A stretch of 64,000 nt of DNA from Nocardioides sp. (GTDB lineage Bacteria > Actinomycetota > Actinomycetes > Propionibacteriales > Nocardioidaceae). This document shows positions 28,266 to 36,551 of the stretch, in pieces. Positions within the stretch are counted from its first letter, which is position 1. Every line of letters begins with the position of its first letter. Both the position numbers and the translations under genes were made by a program. A model generated the notes under the pieces. It saw only the letters and a program-made list of their open reading frames with translations. It made no database searches and was not told the DNA's origin. The stretch is taken from the NCBI RefSeq assembly GCF_030019515.1, contig NZ_JASEEQ010000007.1, positions 186,001-250,000 on the forward strand, read 5' to 3'.

Positions 28266-28655
28266 TCACAGTGCTGGCGTCTCCGGCACTTGCGGCGCCG
28301 GTTGCCCCGGCGTCCAGGGCAGGTTCACGGTGTCGCCGGGGCTGGCCGGCGACTTGACGAAGACCATGCGGAACGGCGCGTCGGTCTCGTTGACGAAGTA
28401 GTGCATCTCGCCGGGCGAGCAGCGGTACACGTCGCCTGCAGCGAGGACGTAGCGCTGCTCGCAGCCGACCCATAACGTCGCGGACCCCTCCAGCACGATG
28501 AACGACTCGTCGCAGAAGTGATGGATGTGGTTGGTCATGTCGTCGCCGGGCCGCAGCCGCAGCACGCCGATCTCGCTGGACGGATCCCGGATCACGTAGG
28601 CGGGTCCGTGGTCGCCGAAGCGGTACTCGAGATCGTTGGTGGATCCAGACTTCAT
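28266..28655 (-). CDS. Cupin-domain protein
   Basis: 129 aa. A single cupin barrel: GDDMTNHIHHFCDESFIVLE gives the first metal motif (His, His, Glu) and AAGDVYRCSPGEMHYFVN the second (His). Likely binds Fe, Mn or Zn. Between the fused aldolase–SDR gene and lsrF, with 27–39 bp gaps, so part of the operon. It could be an isomerase or epimerase for a sugar intermediate; function unassigned. Confidence 0.75.
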   Translation of the reverse strand: MKSGSTNDLEYRFGDHGPAYVIRDPSSEIGVLRLRPGDDMTNHIHHFCDESFIVLEGSATLWVGCEQRYVLAAGDVYRCSPGEMHYFVNETDAPFRMVFVKSPASPGDTVNLPWTPGQPAPQVPETPAL

Positions 28656-28694
28656 GCGTCCTCGCTCGTGTGTGCGGTGGCCGGTGGCCGGTGT

Positions 28695-30671
28695 TCAGAT
28701 GACCCGCTCGTTGCCGCCGTCGATGGGAATCTGCGCGCCGGTGGTAGCGGCGAAGGCGGGACCGGCCACGCTGACGGTGAGATCGCCGACCGCCTTGCTG
28801 GTCACCTCCGTGGAGAGGAGGTTGCGACGCTTGTACTGCTCCACCGTCATGCCGTAGTGCTCGGCTCGCGCTTCGAGCAGCTCAGGTGTCCACAGGCCGG
28901 TGTCGAACACGGCGTCGGGGTGGATCATGTTGACCCGGATGCCGTGGGGGGCCCACTCGAGGGCCGCGACCCGGGTCAGTTGGGTCACTGCTGCCTTGGA
29001 CGAGGAGTAGGCCGCGGCGCCAGGGCCCGGGGCGGCGACGTTCTTCGACGCGATCAGCACGACGCGGCCGTAGGGGGTGCCCGCGGCGAGGAACGGATGG
29101 ATCTGTCCGTAGAGGTCCGCCACCGCGTCGACGTTCACCGCCATCGCCCGGCGCCAGGCCTGCATCGACATCTCGCCCAGGTTGGCGCTCGTGGGGAAGA
29201 TGCCCGCCGCGACGACGAGGATGTCGACTCCGCCGAAGGCCTCGACCCCGCGCTGGATCGCCGCGGCGACCGCCGCGGAGTCGGTGACGTCGACAGCGAG
29301 CCCGAGCCACTCCGGCGAGGAGAGGGTGTCGCGCACCGACGGGCTGACGTCCCAGCCCACCACGCTGGCGCCGGACTCCAGAAGGCTGACCGCGCACGCT
29401 CGCCCGATGCCCGAGGCCGCGCCGGTCACGACCGCCACCTGTCCGGAGAGCGGGCGGTAGCTGTCCGTGCGGGAGAGCTTCGCCTGCTGCAGAGACCAGT
29501 ACTCGAGGTCGAAGACATGCTCCTCCTCGACCGGCTGGTAGCCGCCGAGGGTCTCGGCCTGGTCGATCGCACGCAGGGTGTGCCGGTAGATGTCAGCGGC
29601 TCGAAGCGATTCCCGGGCCGTCCGGCCCGCGGTGAGCATGCCGAGGCTGTGGTCGAGCACCACGCGGGGCGCCCCGTCGAGGCGCGCCAAGGTGCCCGTG
29701 CGGCGCGCGGCATGCCGGGCGAAGTAGGCGTCCTCGGCCCGGACGAAGGCGTCCACGTCCGTTCCGATCATCGGGCTGCGCTTGGTCCAGATGACGTGGT
29801 CGGGGGTGAGGGGACCGCGCTGGGAGGCCGTGAGCAGGTTGTCGTTCCCGATGAACGACGCCACCTCGCCGTCGTGGTGCGAGGTGACCACCAGTGGGTG
29901 ACCGGCGGCCCGGCTCAGCCTCTGCCGCAACCTCGCCACAGCCAGCGGGTCGGCGGGCGGCATCGACGCGGCCGTCGCCAACGGATCCCGGGGCGCCGCC
30001 GCCTGCAGGAGGCCCGCGGCCTCAGCGACCAGGTCGATGTGCCGGCGGTAGGCCTCGTCCGGTGTCTCGCCGACGGTGAACAAGCCATGTCCCAGCACGA
30101 CGATGCCCTCCGTCTGGGTGCCGCCGGCGGTGTTCCAGGCGGCATGGCAGGCGGCAACCAGGTCCGGCCCGGGCATCGCGTACTCGAGGAGGATCACGCG
30201 ATCCCCGAAGAGCTCCGCGAGCTGCTCGCGGCCACGGGGCGTGTTCGTCACCGCGAGCAACGAGTCGGCGTGCGAGTGGAGGACGGCCGGCTGGGGCAGC
30301 AGCGCGTGCAGCAACGACTCGACCGAGGGATCCGGTGCGTCCGCCCGGAGAAGAGCACAGCGCAGCTCGTTGATCAGCAGGTCGTCGGGGACGACGACGG
30401 GAGGCAGGATCTCGCGCAGGCGGGCCAGCCGGAGCGGGGCGAAGCCGGCCTCGTCGATCGTCGCGAGGTCATGTCCACTCGCCTTCACGAAGAGCGTTTC
30501 CACCGTCGACCCGGTCAGGTCGGTCGTGGCCGCCTTGAGGCTGGTGTTCCCGCCGCCGTGAAGGACGAGCCCGGGGTCGCCCCCGAGCAGTCGAGACACC
30601 CTGACGAGGTCCGCCAGTGCGGCCGACGCCGCCGGGGACAACGTGAGCGGCAGACCTGACAACGTTCCCAC
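28695..30671 (-). CDS. Bifunctional class II aldolase / short-chain dehydrogenase fusion
   Basis: 658 aa. Residues 1–~380 form a class II aldolase domain: LHGGGNTSLKA, KASGHDLATID, LHSHADSLLAV and VLGHGLFTVG (zinc His residues). Residues ~430–658 are a complete SDR: VTGAASGIGRACA, VVAAGIFP, IASKN and YSSSK. This is the architecture of RhaE-type aldolase/dehydrogenases of rhamnose catabolism (COG3347). First gene of the minus-strand operon, with a promoter whose −10 overlaps the GntR palindrome. It may oxidise a sugar or the aldehyde released by cleavage; the presence of two class II aldolases in one regulon is notable. Confidence 0.85.
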   Translation of the reverse strand: MGTLSGLPLTLSPAASAALADLVRVSRLLGGDPGLVLHGGGNTSLKAATTDLTGSTVETLFVKASGHDLATIDEAGFAPLRLARLREILPPVVVPDDLLINELRCALLRADAPDPSVESLLHALLPQPAVLHSHADSLLAVTNTPRGREQLAELFGDRVILLEYAMPGPDLVAACHAAWNTAGGTQTEGIVVLGHGLFTVGETPDEAYRRHIDLVAEAAGLLQAAAPRDPLATAASMPPADPLAVARLRQRLSRAAGHPLVVTSHHDGEVASFIGNDNLLTASQRGPLTPDHVIWTKRSPMIGTDVDAFVRAEDAYFARHAARRTGTLARLDGAPRVVLDHSLGMLTAGRTARESLRAADIYRHTLRAIDQAETLGGYQPVEEEHVFDLEYWSLQQAKLSRTDSYRPLSGQVAVVTGAASGIGRACAVSLLESGASVVGWDVSPSVRDTLSSPEWLGLAVDVTDSAAVAAAIQRGVEAFGGVDILVVAAGIFPTSANLGEMSMQAWRRAMAVNVDAVADLYGQIHPFLAAGTPYGRVVLIASKNVAAPGPGAAAYSSSKAAVTQLTRVAALEWAPHGIRVNMIHPDAVFDTGLWTPELLEARAEHYGMTVEQYKRRNLLSTEVTSKAVGDLTVSVAGPAFAATTGAQIPIDGGNERVI

Positions 30672-30682
30672 CCCGTTTCCTA

Positions 30683-30695
30683 GTTGTAAGACAAC
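30683..30695. promoter_or_regulatory. GntR operator, minus-strand operon copy
   Basis: GTTGT-AAG-ACAAC lies 12 bp before the start of the aldolase–SDR gene and is extended by CCTAG/CTAGG flanks. The same palindrome occurs before mtnA at 31611. Confidence 0.75.
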
Positions 30696-30721
30696 CTAGG
30701 GGTGAGTTGCGGGGTCGTCAA
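30693..30721 (-). promoter_or_regulatory. Promoter of the aldolase–cupin–lsrF–fucA operon
   Basis: On the minus strand, −35 TTGACG (30721–30716), 17-bp spacer, −10 TAGGTT (30698–30693). The −10 overlaps the GntR palindrome, so binding would block RNA polymerase. Confidence 0.65.
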
Positions 30722-30775
30722 GTGCACCGGCCGAATCTCGCGACGCCGTCCGGCCGCGACCAGCGCGGCCTCGCG

Positions 30776-31507
30776 TCAGCGGTGGTTGCGGAAGATCGTG
30801 AAGGAGTAGCGACCCTCGATGAAGTACGTGCGCGAGTAGAGGATCAGCCGGTCGTCGGCGGCGTAGTGCAGCTGGTTCAGCAGCACGAAGAGGTCGTGCG
30901 CCTTCGCCTCGTCGCCCCATCCCACGTGGTCGGAGTGCACCGCATGCACCTCCGCGACGCCGTGGTCGGGCTCGATCCGGAGCACGCCGCGAAGGAATGC
31001 GAAGAGGGATCCCTCCAGCGTCTGCGTGTCGAATCCGTCTGGGAGCAGCACTGCGGGGAGAAGGTCGTAGGAGTAGGCGACCACCTCGCCATCGGCCAAG
31101 AGCTTGCGTCGCAGTTCGAGGACCTCGGTGTTGCCGGATACCCCCATGAATGCGGCCTCTTCGGGTAGAACCGGCCGGACCACGCGGGTCGCGTACACCA
31201 TGCCCGGGACCTTCCCGGTGGCGCGGATCGAGTCCGTGATCGAGTCCATGCCCTCCAGTCCGGCCCGGACCGCCGGCTGCTCAACCACGAACGTCCCGAC
31301 GCCGTGTTGGGTCTGCACCAGTCCGAGCGCCTCGAGCTCGCGCAAGGCGGCGCGGACGGTTGGTCGCGACACGCCGAAGTTCTCGCTGAGCTGAGCCTCG
31401 GTGGGCAGTCTCGAACCAGGGCTGTAGGTCCCCGCGGAGAGGTCCGCGCGGAGGTCCTCGGCGATGCGAGACACCAGTGTGCTGCGAGTCCTCATCTGCT
31501 TCTCCAT
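30776..31507 (-). CDS. GntR/UTRA-family regulator
   Basis: 243 aa. GntR winged helix: YSPGSRLPTEAQLSENFGVS, then RPTVRAALRELEALGLV. The C-terminal UTRA domain runs from about residue 90 (VYATRVVRPVLPEEAAFMGV to YSRTYFIEGRYSFTIFRNHR) and binds small sugar-like effectors. It lies between two divergent catabolic operons, each with GTTGT-N3-ACAAC at its promoter; it is the obvious binder of that site. The effector is likely the imported pentose or its phosphate. An alternative start is Met5 (31495). Confidence 0.92.
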   Translation of the reverse strand: MEKQMRTRSTLVSRIAEDLRADLSAGTYSPGSRLPTEAQLSENFGVSRPTVRAALRELEALGLVQTQHGVGTFVVEQPAVRAGLEGMDSITDSIRATGKVPGMVYATRVVRPVLPEEAAFMGVSGNTEVLELRRKLLADGEVVAYSYDLLPAVLLPDGFDTQTLEGSLFAFLRGVLRIEPDHGVAEVHAVHSDHVGWGDEAKAHDLFVLLNQLHYAADDRLILYSRTYFIEGRYSFTIFRNHR

Positions 31508-31573
31508 TCACCCTGCGTGTCGCCGCGCCGACCCTAGCGCGTGCTGTCGGTCGCGCGGGTTTGCTCGAATCCG

Positions 31574-31602
31574 TTGACAACTGCCGAAGTCATATCTACT
31601 CT
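31574..31602 (+). promoter_or_regulatory. Promoter of the mtnA–ABC–mtnK operon
   Basis: TTGACA (31574–31579), 17-bp spacer, TACTCT (31597–31602). The −35 sits in a GTTG-A-CAAC half-operator (31573–31581), and the full palindrome follows at 31611. Confidence 0.65.
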
Positions 31603-31610
31603 CCGAGGCA

Positions 31611-31623
31611 GTTGTAAAACAAC
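31611..31623. promoter_or_regulatory. GntR operator, mtnA copy
   Basis: GTTGT-AAA-ACAAC lies just downstream of the −10 of the mtnA promoter, covering the expected transcription start. It is identical in both arms to the copy at 30683. Confidence 0.78.
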
Positions 31624-31649
31624 CAGTAGTATATCGGGAGGCGAGCCAC

Positions 31650-32684
31650 ATGGTCCTGGCATTGCAGTGGCAGGAGGACGCGCAGACGATCCGGCTGCTC
31701 GACCAGACCCTTCTGCCCGTCGAGGAGCGCTACCTGGACGTCGACACCGTCGACACCCTGGTGGCAGCGATCCAGAGCCTGGCGGTCCGTGGAGCGCCCG
31801 CGCTCGGGGCCGTGGGTGCGCTCGGTGTGGTCGTCGCCATGCGGCAGGCCGAGAGCGAGGGCTGGGGCGACGAGCGGCTGCAGAGCGAGGTCGACCGGAT
31901 CCGGCTCGCGCGTCCGACGGCCGTGAACCTCGCTTGGGGCGTGGACCAGGTCCGCGCGGCGATGCCCTCGGGACCGGAGACGGTGCTGAAGATGGCCAAG
32001 GCCGTCGTGGAGGAGGACGAGGCAGCCAATCGGACCCTCTCGCGGCTCGGTGCCGACTGGATCCTGGACCGGACCGGCAAGCAGCAGGTGCGCGTCGTCA
32101 CGCACTGCAACACCGGCGCACTGGCCACCTCGGCCTGGGGGACGGCGTACGGGATCATCCACGAGCTCCACGACCGTGGCGCCCTGGAAGTCGTGTATGT
32201 CGACGAGACCCGCCCGCTGCTCCAAGGCGCGCGCCTGACCAGCTGGGAGCTGACACGGGACGGGATCCCGCACCTGCTCGAGGTCGACGGCGCGGCGTCG
32301 AGCACGATCGTGCGCGGGCTGGTGGACGTCGCGATCATCGGGGCGGACCGGATCACCGCGAACGGCGACACGGCGAACAAGGTGGGCTCCCTGGCCCTGG
32401 CCCTGGCCTGTCAGCGAGCCGGGATCCCGTTCGTGGTCGCCGCGCCGAGCTCCACTGTCGACCTGGCGACGGCACATGGCGACGACATCGCGATCGAGGA
32501 GCGGGACGCCGCAGAGGTGCTCAGTCTCGGGGGCCACCCGACGGCGTTGCCGTCGACCCCCGTCTACAACCCCGCCTTCGACGTGACCCCGCACGATCTG
32601 ATCAACGCGATCGTGACGGACCGGGGGGTGGTCGAGCCCGCAGCTCGTCCCGACCCGAACCTGCTCGCATCGGTGGCGAGCTGA
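31650..32684 (+). CDS. mtnA: S-methyl-5-thioribose-1-phosphate isomerase (or 5-deoxyribose-1-phosphate isomerase)
   Basis: 344 aa. Family blocks: LAVRGAPALGAVGALGV, THCNTGALAT (catalytic Cys) and GADRITANGDTANKVGS (catalytic Asp), ending VYNPAFDVTPHDLI. It converts the aldose-1-phosphate to the ribulose-1-phosphate. ATG after GGGAGGCGA. It heads an operon with a sugar importer and MtnK. There is no mtnB/mtnC/mtnD (methionine salvage) nearby, so the product is probably cleaved by the class II aldolase of the divergent operon, as in the DHAP shunt. Confidence 0.92.
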   Translation: MVLALQWQEDAQTIRLLDQTLLPVEERYLDVDTVDTLVAAIQSLAVRGAPALGAVGALGVVVAMRQAESEGWGDERLQSEVDRIRLARPTAVNLAWGVDQVRAAMPSGPETVLKMAKAVVEEDEAANRTLSRLGADWILDRTGKQQVRVVTHCNTGALATSAWGTAYGIIHELHDRGALEVVYVDETRPLLQGARLTSWELTRDGIPHLLEVDGAASSTIVRGLVDVAIIGADRITANGDTANKVGSLALALACQRAGIPFVVAAPSSTVDLATAHGDDIAIEERDAAEVLSLGGHPTALPSTPVYNPAFDVTPHDLINAIVTDRGVVEPAARPDPNLLASVAS

Positions 32685-32731
32685 CCCATGAGGCAGACCG
32701 GACCCCCGGCTGCACCTACGAGAGGAACCCC

Positions 32732-33838
32732 ATGAGGATGAAGAAACTCATCGTGGCCGGTGTCGCCGCGGTGTCTGCTCTGAGCCTCGCTGCCTGTAGC
32801 CAGGGCAGCGGCGCCACCACTGTGAAGCCGAAGAACCAGGAATCCGCCTCCGTGCAGGCGGCGAGCGGCGACGCGCCCGCGCCGTTCGACCAGCCCGGTG
32901 TCCGCGTGGCCATCGTGCAGAACAGCGGCCAGGGCGACTACTTCCAGCAGTACCTGAACGGCACCAAGCAGCAGGCGGCAGCGCTGGGGATCGACCTCAG
33001 CGTGTACGACGCCCAGGGCGACAACGCCACGCAGGCGACCCAGCTCGACCAGGCCATCTCATCCGGCGTGCAGGGCATCATCGTGCGTCACGGCTTCCCC
33101 GACACGCTCTGCCCGGGTGTCAACAAGGCGATCGACCAGGGCATCAAGGTAGTCATCTACGACGTCGAGATCCAGAAGTGCGCGCCGGACGCCGTGCAGA
33201 CCCAGCAGTCCGACAACAAGATGGCGAGCCTGGTTCTGGACAAGATGGCCGAGGACATCGGTACCGGGAAGCCGGTCGGCTACGTCAACGTCGCCGGCAT
33301 CGCGCCGCTGGATCGCCGGGACGTGGTCTGGCAGGAGTACCTGGGCGAGAACGACTGGACCCAGAAGTTCAAGACCGGCAAGTTCACCAACTCCACGGCG
33401 ACGGACACCGCGCCGATGGTGGACAGCGTCCTGAAGTCCAACCCCGACGTGGTCGCCGTCTACGCACCCTATGACGAGCTCACCAAGGCGACCCTGTCGG
33501 CGCTGAAGCAGAACCCGAGCCTGCAGGGCAAGGTCAAGGTCTACGGAGCCGACATCTCCACTGCCGACATCGAGCTGATGACCAACCCGGACAGCCCATG
33601 GGTGGCCACTGGCGCGACGGACCCCAACGCCATCGGCGCGGCGGTGGTCCGCACGCTTGCGCTGCACATGGCCGGCGAGTTGGACGGGCTCAACGTGGAG
33701 TTCCCGCCGATCCTGGTCACGCAGGACTTCCTGCGGTCTGAAGGGATCAAGAACATGGACGACCTCCGTGCGGCGGAACCGGCACTCAACATCGCAGACG
33801 TGTCCTCTGCCGACTGGATCCCGAACGTCACCTTCTGA
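32732..33838 (+). CDS. Sugar ABC transporter substrate-binding lipoprotein (RbsB-like)
   Basis: 368 aa. Lipobox LSLAAC after a short hydrophobic signal, so a lipoprotein. Periplasmic-binding-protein fold of the ribose type: VRVAIVQNSGQGDYFQQYLN, GIIVRHGFPDTLCPGVN, PDVVAVYAPYDELTKA and VKVYGADISTADIELM. RBS GAGAGG. Placed between mtnA and its ATPase, so the ligand is probably methylthioribose, 5-deoxyribose or a related pentose. Confidence 0.9.
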   Translation: MRMKKLIVAGVAAVSALSLAACSQGSGATTVKPKNQESASVQAASGDAPAPFDQPGVRVAIVQNSGQGDYFQQYLNGTKQQAAALGIDLSVYDAQGDNATQATQLDQAISSGVQGIIVRHGFPDTLCPGVNKAIDQGIKVVIYDVEIQKCAPDAVQTQQSDNKMASLVLDKMAEDIGTGKPVGYVNVAGIAPLDRRDVVWQEYLGENDWTQKFKTGKFTNSTATDTAPMVDSVLKSNPDVVAVYAPYDELTKATLSALKQNPSLQGKVKVYGADISTADIELMTNPDSPWVATGATDPNAIGAAVVRTLALHMAGELDGLNVEFPPILVTQDFLRSEGIKNMDDLRAAEPALNIADVSSADWIPNVTF

Positions 33839-33896
33839 GCCGTCCGCCGGAGCGGGGCTCGGTCCCCCGCTCCGGCGCACCGAGAGGACATCAAGG

Positions 33897-35429
33897 ATGC
33901 CCAGCGACTCTTCACCCCATCAGCAGATCCCAGCTCTGAGCCTGCACGACATCGCCATGTCGTTCGGCTCCAACGCGGTCCTGAAGGGCGTCACCATGGC
34001 GCTGTACCCGGGGACGGTCACCGCACTCCTGGGCGCCAACGGGGCCGGCAAGTCCACGTTGATCAAGATCCTCGCCGGCGTCTACAGCGGAAATGGTGGA
34101 ACGATCGAGGTGGCCGGCGAGCCCGTCGTCATGGATTCTCCGCTCGCCTCCGCGCAACACGGTATCCAGACTGTGCACCAGCACATCGGGGCCAGCATCA
34201 TCCCCGGCCTGAGCGTGGCGGAGAACCTGGTCTTCGAGGAGATCGTCCAGGGCCGGATCCCCGCGGTCAGGTCGCACGCCAAGCTGCTGCCCAGGGCTCG
34301 GGAGATCGCTGCGACGCTCGACCTCGGTTGGTCCGACGCGACCCTGCGCAGCGACGTCTTCGAGCTGGGCATCGCCGACGGGCAGCTGTTGCTGCTGGCA
34401 CGGGCGCTGGTCCATCGTCCCAAGGTGCTGATCCTGGACGAGCCGACGTCGACGTTGTCCCAGGCTGAGGCTGACCGTCTCTTCGACGTGATCAAACGCC
34501 TCTGCCGGGAGGGCGTCGCCATCCTCTACGTCTCCCACCACCTCGACGAGATCCGGTCCCTGGCCGACCAGCTGGTCGTGCTGCGTGACGGTCGCATCCA
34601 TGACGTGCAGGATCAGCCGTTCGACATGGCCGTGGCGGTTCGCTCCATGCTCGGGAAGCAGGTCGCCCTTGACGCCGACACTCTCGTCGAGAAGCGCGGT
34701 ACCGTCCCGGCGCTCGAGCTTCGGGGGGTTCAGCTGCTGCGCCGTTCCGGACAGTTCGACCTGGACATCCGCTACGGCGAAGTGACGGGCGTCGTCGGTC
34801 TCATCGGAGCCGGGAAGTCCGAGCTCGCCCGCGGGATCTTCGGGGCCGGCAGGTTCCGAGCAGGCACCATCAGGTTCGACGCGAAGGCCTACCGGCCGCG
34901 CCAGCCGGCCCACGCCGTGGAGAGGGGCATCTACCTCGTGCCGGAGGATCGCGCGTCCGAGGCGATCCTGCCGGGCTGGTCGATCGCGTGGACCACGACG
35001 CTGCCGTTCATCGGGAGGTTGGCGCGGGCCGGGGTGCTGAACATCCCGCGCGAGCGGACCTCCGCGCGCTCGGTCATCCACGCCTTCGGTGTCGTCTCGA
35101 CCGGCTGCGACCAGCCGGTCGACGCCCTCTCGGGCGGAAACCAGCAGAAGGTCGTGGTCGGTCGATGGCTGACCCAGTCGCCGCGCGTCATCCTCCTCGA
35201 TGAACCATTCCGGGGAGTAGACATCGGCGCCCGGCACGACATCTGCCACAAAGCGCGGGAAGCGTCAGAAGCAGGGTCCTGCGTGGTCGTCTTCTCCAGC
35301 GACGTCGACGAGATCCGCGAGGTCGCCGACCGGATCGTCGTACTGGTCGAAGGTGAGATCCGCATGGATGCCTATACCTCGGAAGTTGACAGTGAAGCCA
35401 TCGTGAAGAGCATGTCGGAGGTGGCGTGA
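33897..35429 (+). CDS. Sugar ABC transporter ATPase, two NBDs (RbsA-like)
   Basis: 510 aa. First NBD: GANGAGKST Walker A, LILDEPTSTLS Walker B; its signature helix reads LGIADGQLLLLARAL instead of the usual LSxGE/GQQ, a degenerate form. Second NBD: GLIGAGKSELARG, normal LSGGNQQKVVVGRWL signature and LLDEPFRGVDIG. Asymmetric NBDs are usual in the RbsA family. ATG after GAGAGG; the stop overlaps the permease start (TGATG). Confidence 0.92.
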   Translation: MPSDSSPHQQIPALSLHDIAMSFGSNAVLKGVTMALYPGTVTALLGANGAGKSTLIKILAGVYSGNGGTIEVAGEPVVMDSPLASAQHGIQTVHQHIGASIIPGLSVAENLVFEEIVQGRIPAVRSHAKLLPRAREIAATLDLGWSDATLRSDVFELGIADGQLLLLARALVHRPKVLILDEPTSTLSQAEADRLFDVIKRLCREGVAILYVSHHLDEIRSLADQLVVLRDGRIHDVQDQPFDMAVAVRSMLGKQVALDADTLVEKRGTVPALELRGVQLLRRSGQFDLDIRYGEVTGVVGLIGAGKSELARGIFGAGRFRAGTIRFDAKAYRPRQPAHAVERGIYLVPEDRASEAILPGWSIAWTTTLPFIGRLARAGVLNIPRERTSARSVIHAFGVVSTGCDQPVDALSGGNQQKVVVGRWLTQSPRVILLDEPFRGVDIGARHDICHKAREASEAGSCVVVFSSDVDEIREVADRIVVLVEGEIRMDAYTSEVDSEAIVKSMSEVA

Positions 35430-36514
35430 TGCCGCAGATCGAGTCCAGTCTTCTCCCGGCGGAGGCCGTAGACAGCGGCAGAGTGGTGCGGCCTGAGGAC
35501 GACACACTGAGCACGGGCACGCGGGTGCGGGACGCGGTCGTCAAGTACGGCTTCATCGCCGTGACTGTTGCGCTGTTCAGCTACTTCACGCTGTCGGAGC
35601 CGTCGTTCCGCACCTCGGGTGCCCTCTTCTCCATGCTGAAGTTCGCGTCTGTCACGGCGATCCTCGGGCTCGGGATGACGTTCGTCATGGCCGTCGGGGG
35701 GATGGACCTGTCCATCGGCTCGACGGCAGGCCTGTCGGTACAGATGGCCGCGATGACGATGGTGTTCTACAACCTGAACGGGGGCGCGGCGGTCGCCGTC
35801 GTACTGCTCTCCGGCGTTGCCGTCGGCCTGCTCAACGCCGTGCTGATCGTCCTCTGCAAGATCCCGGACCTCCTTGCCACCCTCGGCATGATGTTCGTGA
35901 TCCAAGGAAGCAAGCTGATTCCCGTCGACGGACAGTCGGTGGCGTCGGGCATGGTGTTGCCCGATGGCACTCCGGCGCCGGGCAAGTTCACCGAATCCTT
36001 CCTGCGGATCGACGGCGGCACTCTCGGGCCGGTGCCGTACCCGGTGGTCATCATGCTGGTGCTGACGACCGTGTCGTGGTTCATCCTGGCGCGCACCAAG
36101 TGGGGTCGCATCTTCTACGCGATCGGCGCGAACCCCGAGGCCTCCCGTCTCGCTGGTGTTCGCGTCGGGTTGTATCGCGGTCTCGCCTACGTGCTGTGCA
36201 GTGTCTTTGCGTCGATCGGCGGCCTGATCCTGGTCTCCCGCATCGGTCAGGGCGACGTCAACGCCGGCACCTCGTCGCTGTTGGAGGCGGTCGCGGTCGC
36301 CCTGGTCGGAACCTCGGTGCTCGGTATGGGCAAGCCCAACGCCTGGGGCACCCTGCTCGGTGCGCTCCTCATCGGCATCGTGCTGACCGGTCTGACCATG
36401 AAGGGGTTCCAGTACTACTACCAGGACACCGCAAAGGGCTTGGTCCTGATCGTCGCTCTCCTGTTCTCGTTCACCATCTCGCGCCGCAAGGTGCGCTATA
36501 CCCCGGCCACGTAG
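35429..36514 (+). CDS. Sugar ABC transporter permease (RbsC-like)
   Basis: 361 aa, about 9–10 hydrophobic spans. Signature EAA-like region is the BPD_transp_2 pattern: GMTFVMAVGGMDLSIGS, then ARTKWGRIFYAIGANPEASRLAGV and LVGTSVLGMGKPNAWGTLLGALLIG. A ~40-residue N-terminal cytosolic part precedes helix 1. It forms the channel with the upstream ATPase; single permease gene, so probably a homodimer. Confidence 0.93.
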   Translation: MPQIESSLLPAEAVDSGRVVRPEDDTLSTGTRVRDAVVKYGFIAVTVALFSYFTLSEPSFRTSGALFSMLKFASVTAILGLGMTFVMAVGGMDLSIGSTAGLSVQMAAMTMVFYNLNGGAAVAVVLLSGVAVGLLNAVLIVLCKIPDLLATLGMMFVIQGSKLIPVDGQSVASGMVLPDGTPAPGKFTESFLRIDGGTLGPVPYPVVIMLVLTTVSWFILARTKWGRIFYAIGANPEASRLAGVRVGLYRGLAYVLCSVFASIGGLILVSRIGQGDVNAGTSSLLEAVAVALVGTSVLGMGKPNAWGTLLGALLIGIVLTGLTMKGFQYYYQDTAKGLVLIVALLFSFTISRRKVRYTPAT

Positions 36515-36551
36515 CGCCGTACCCCATGCAGCCCGCCCCAGGAGAAGGATG

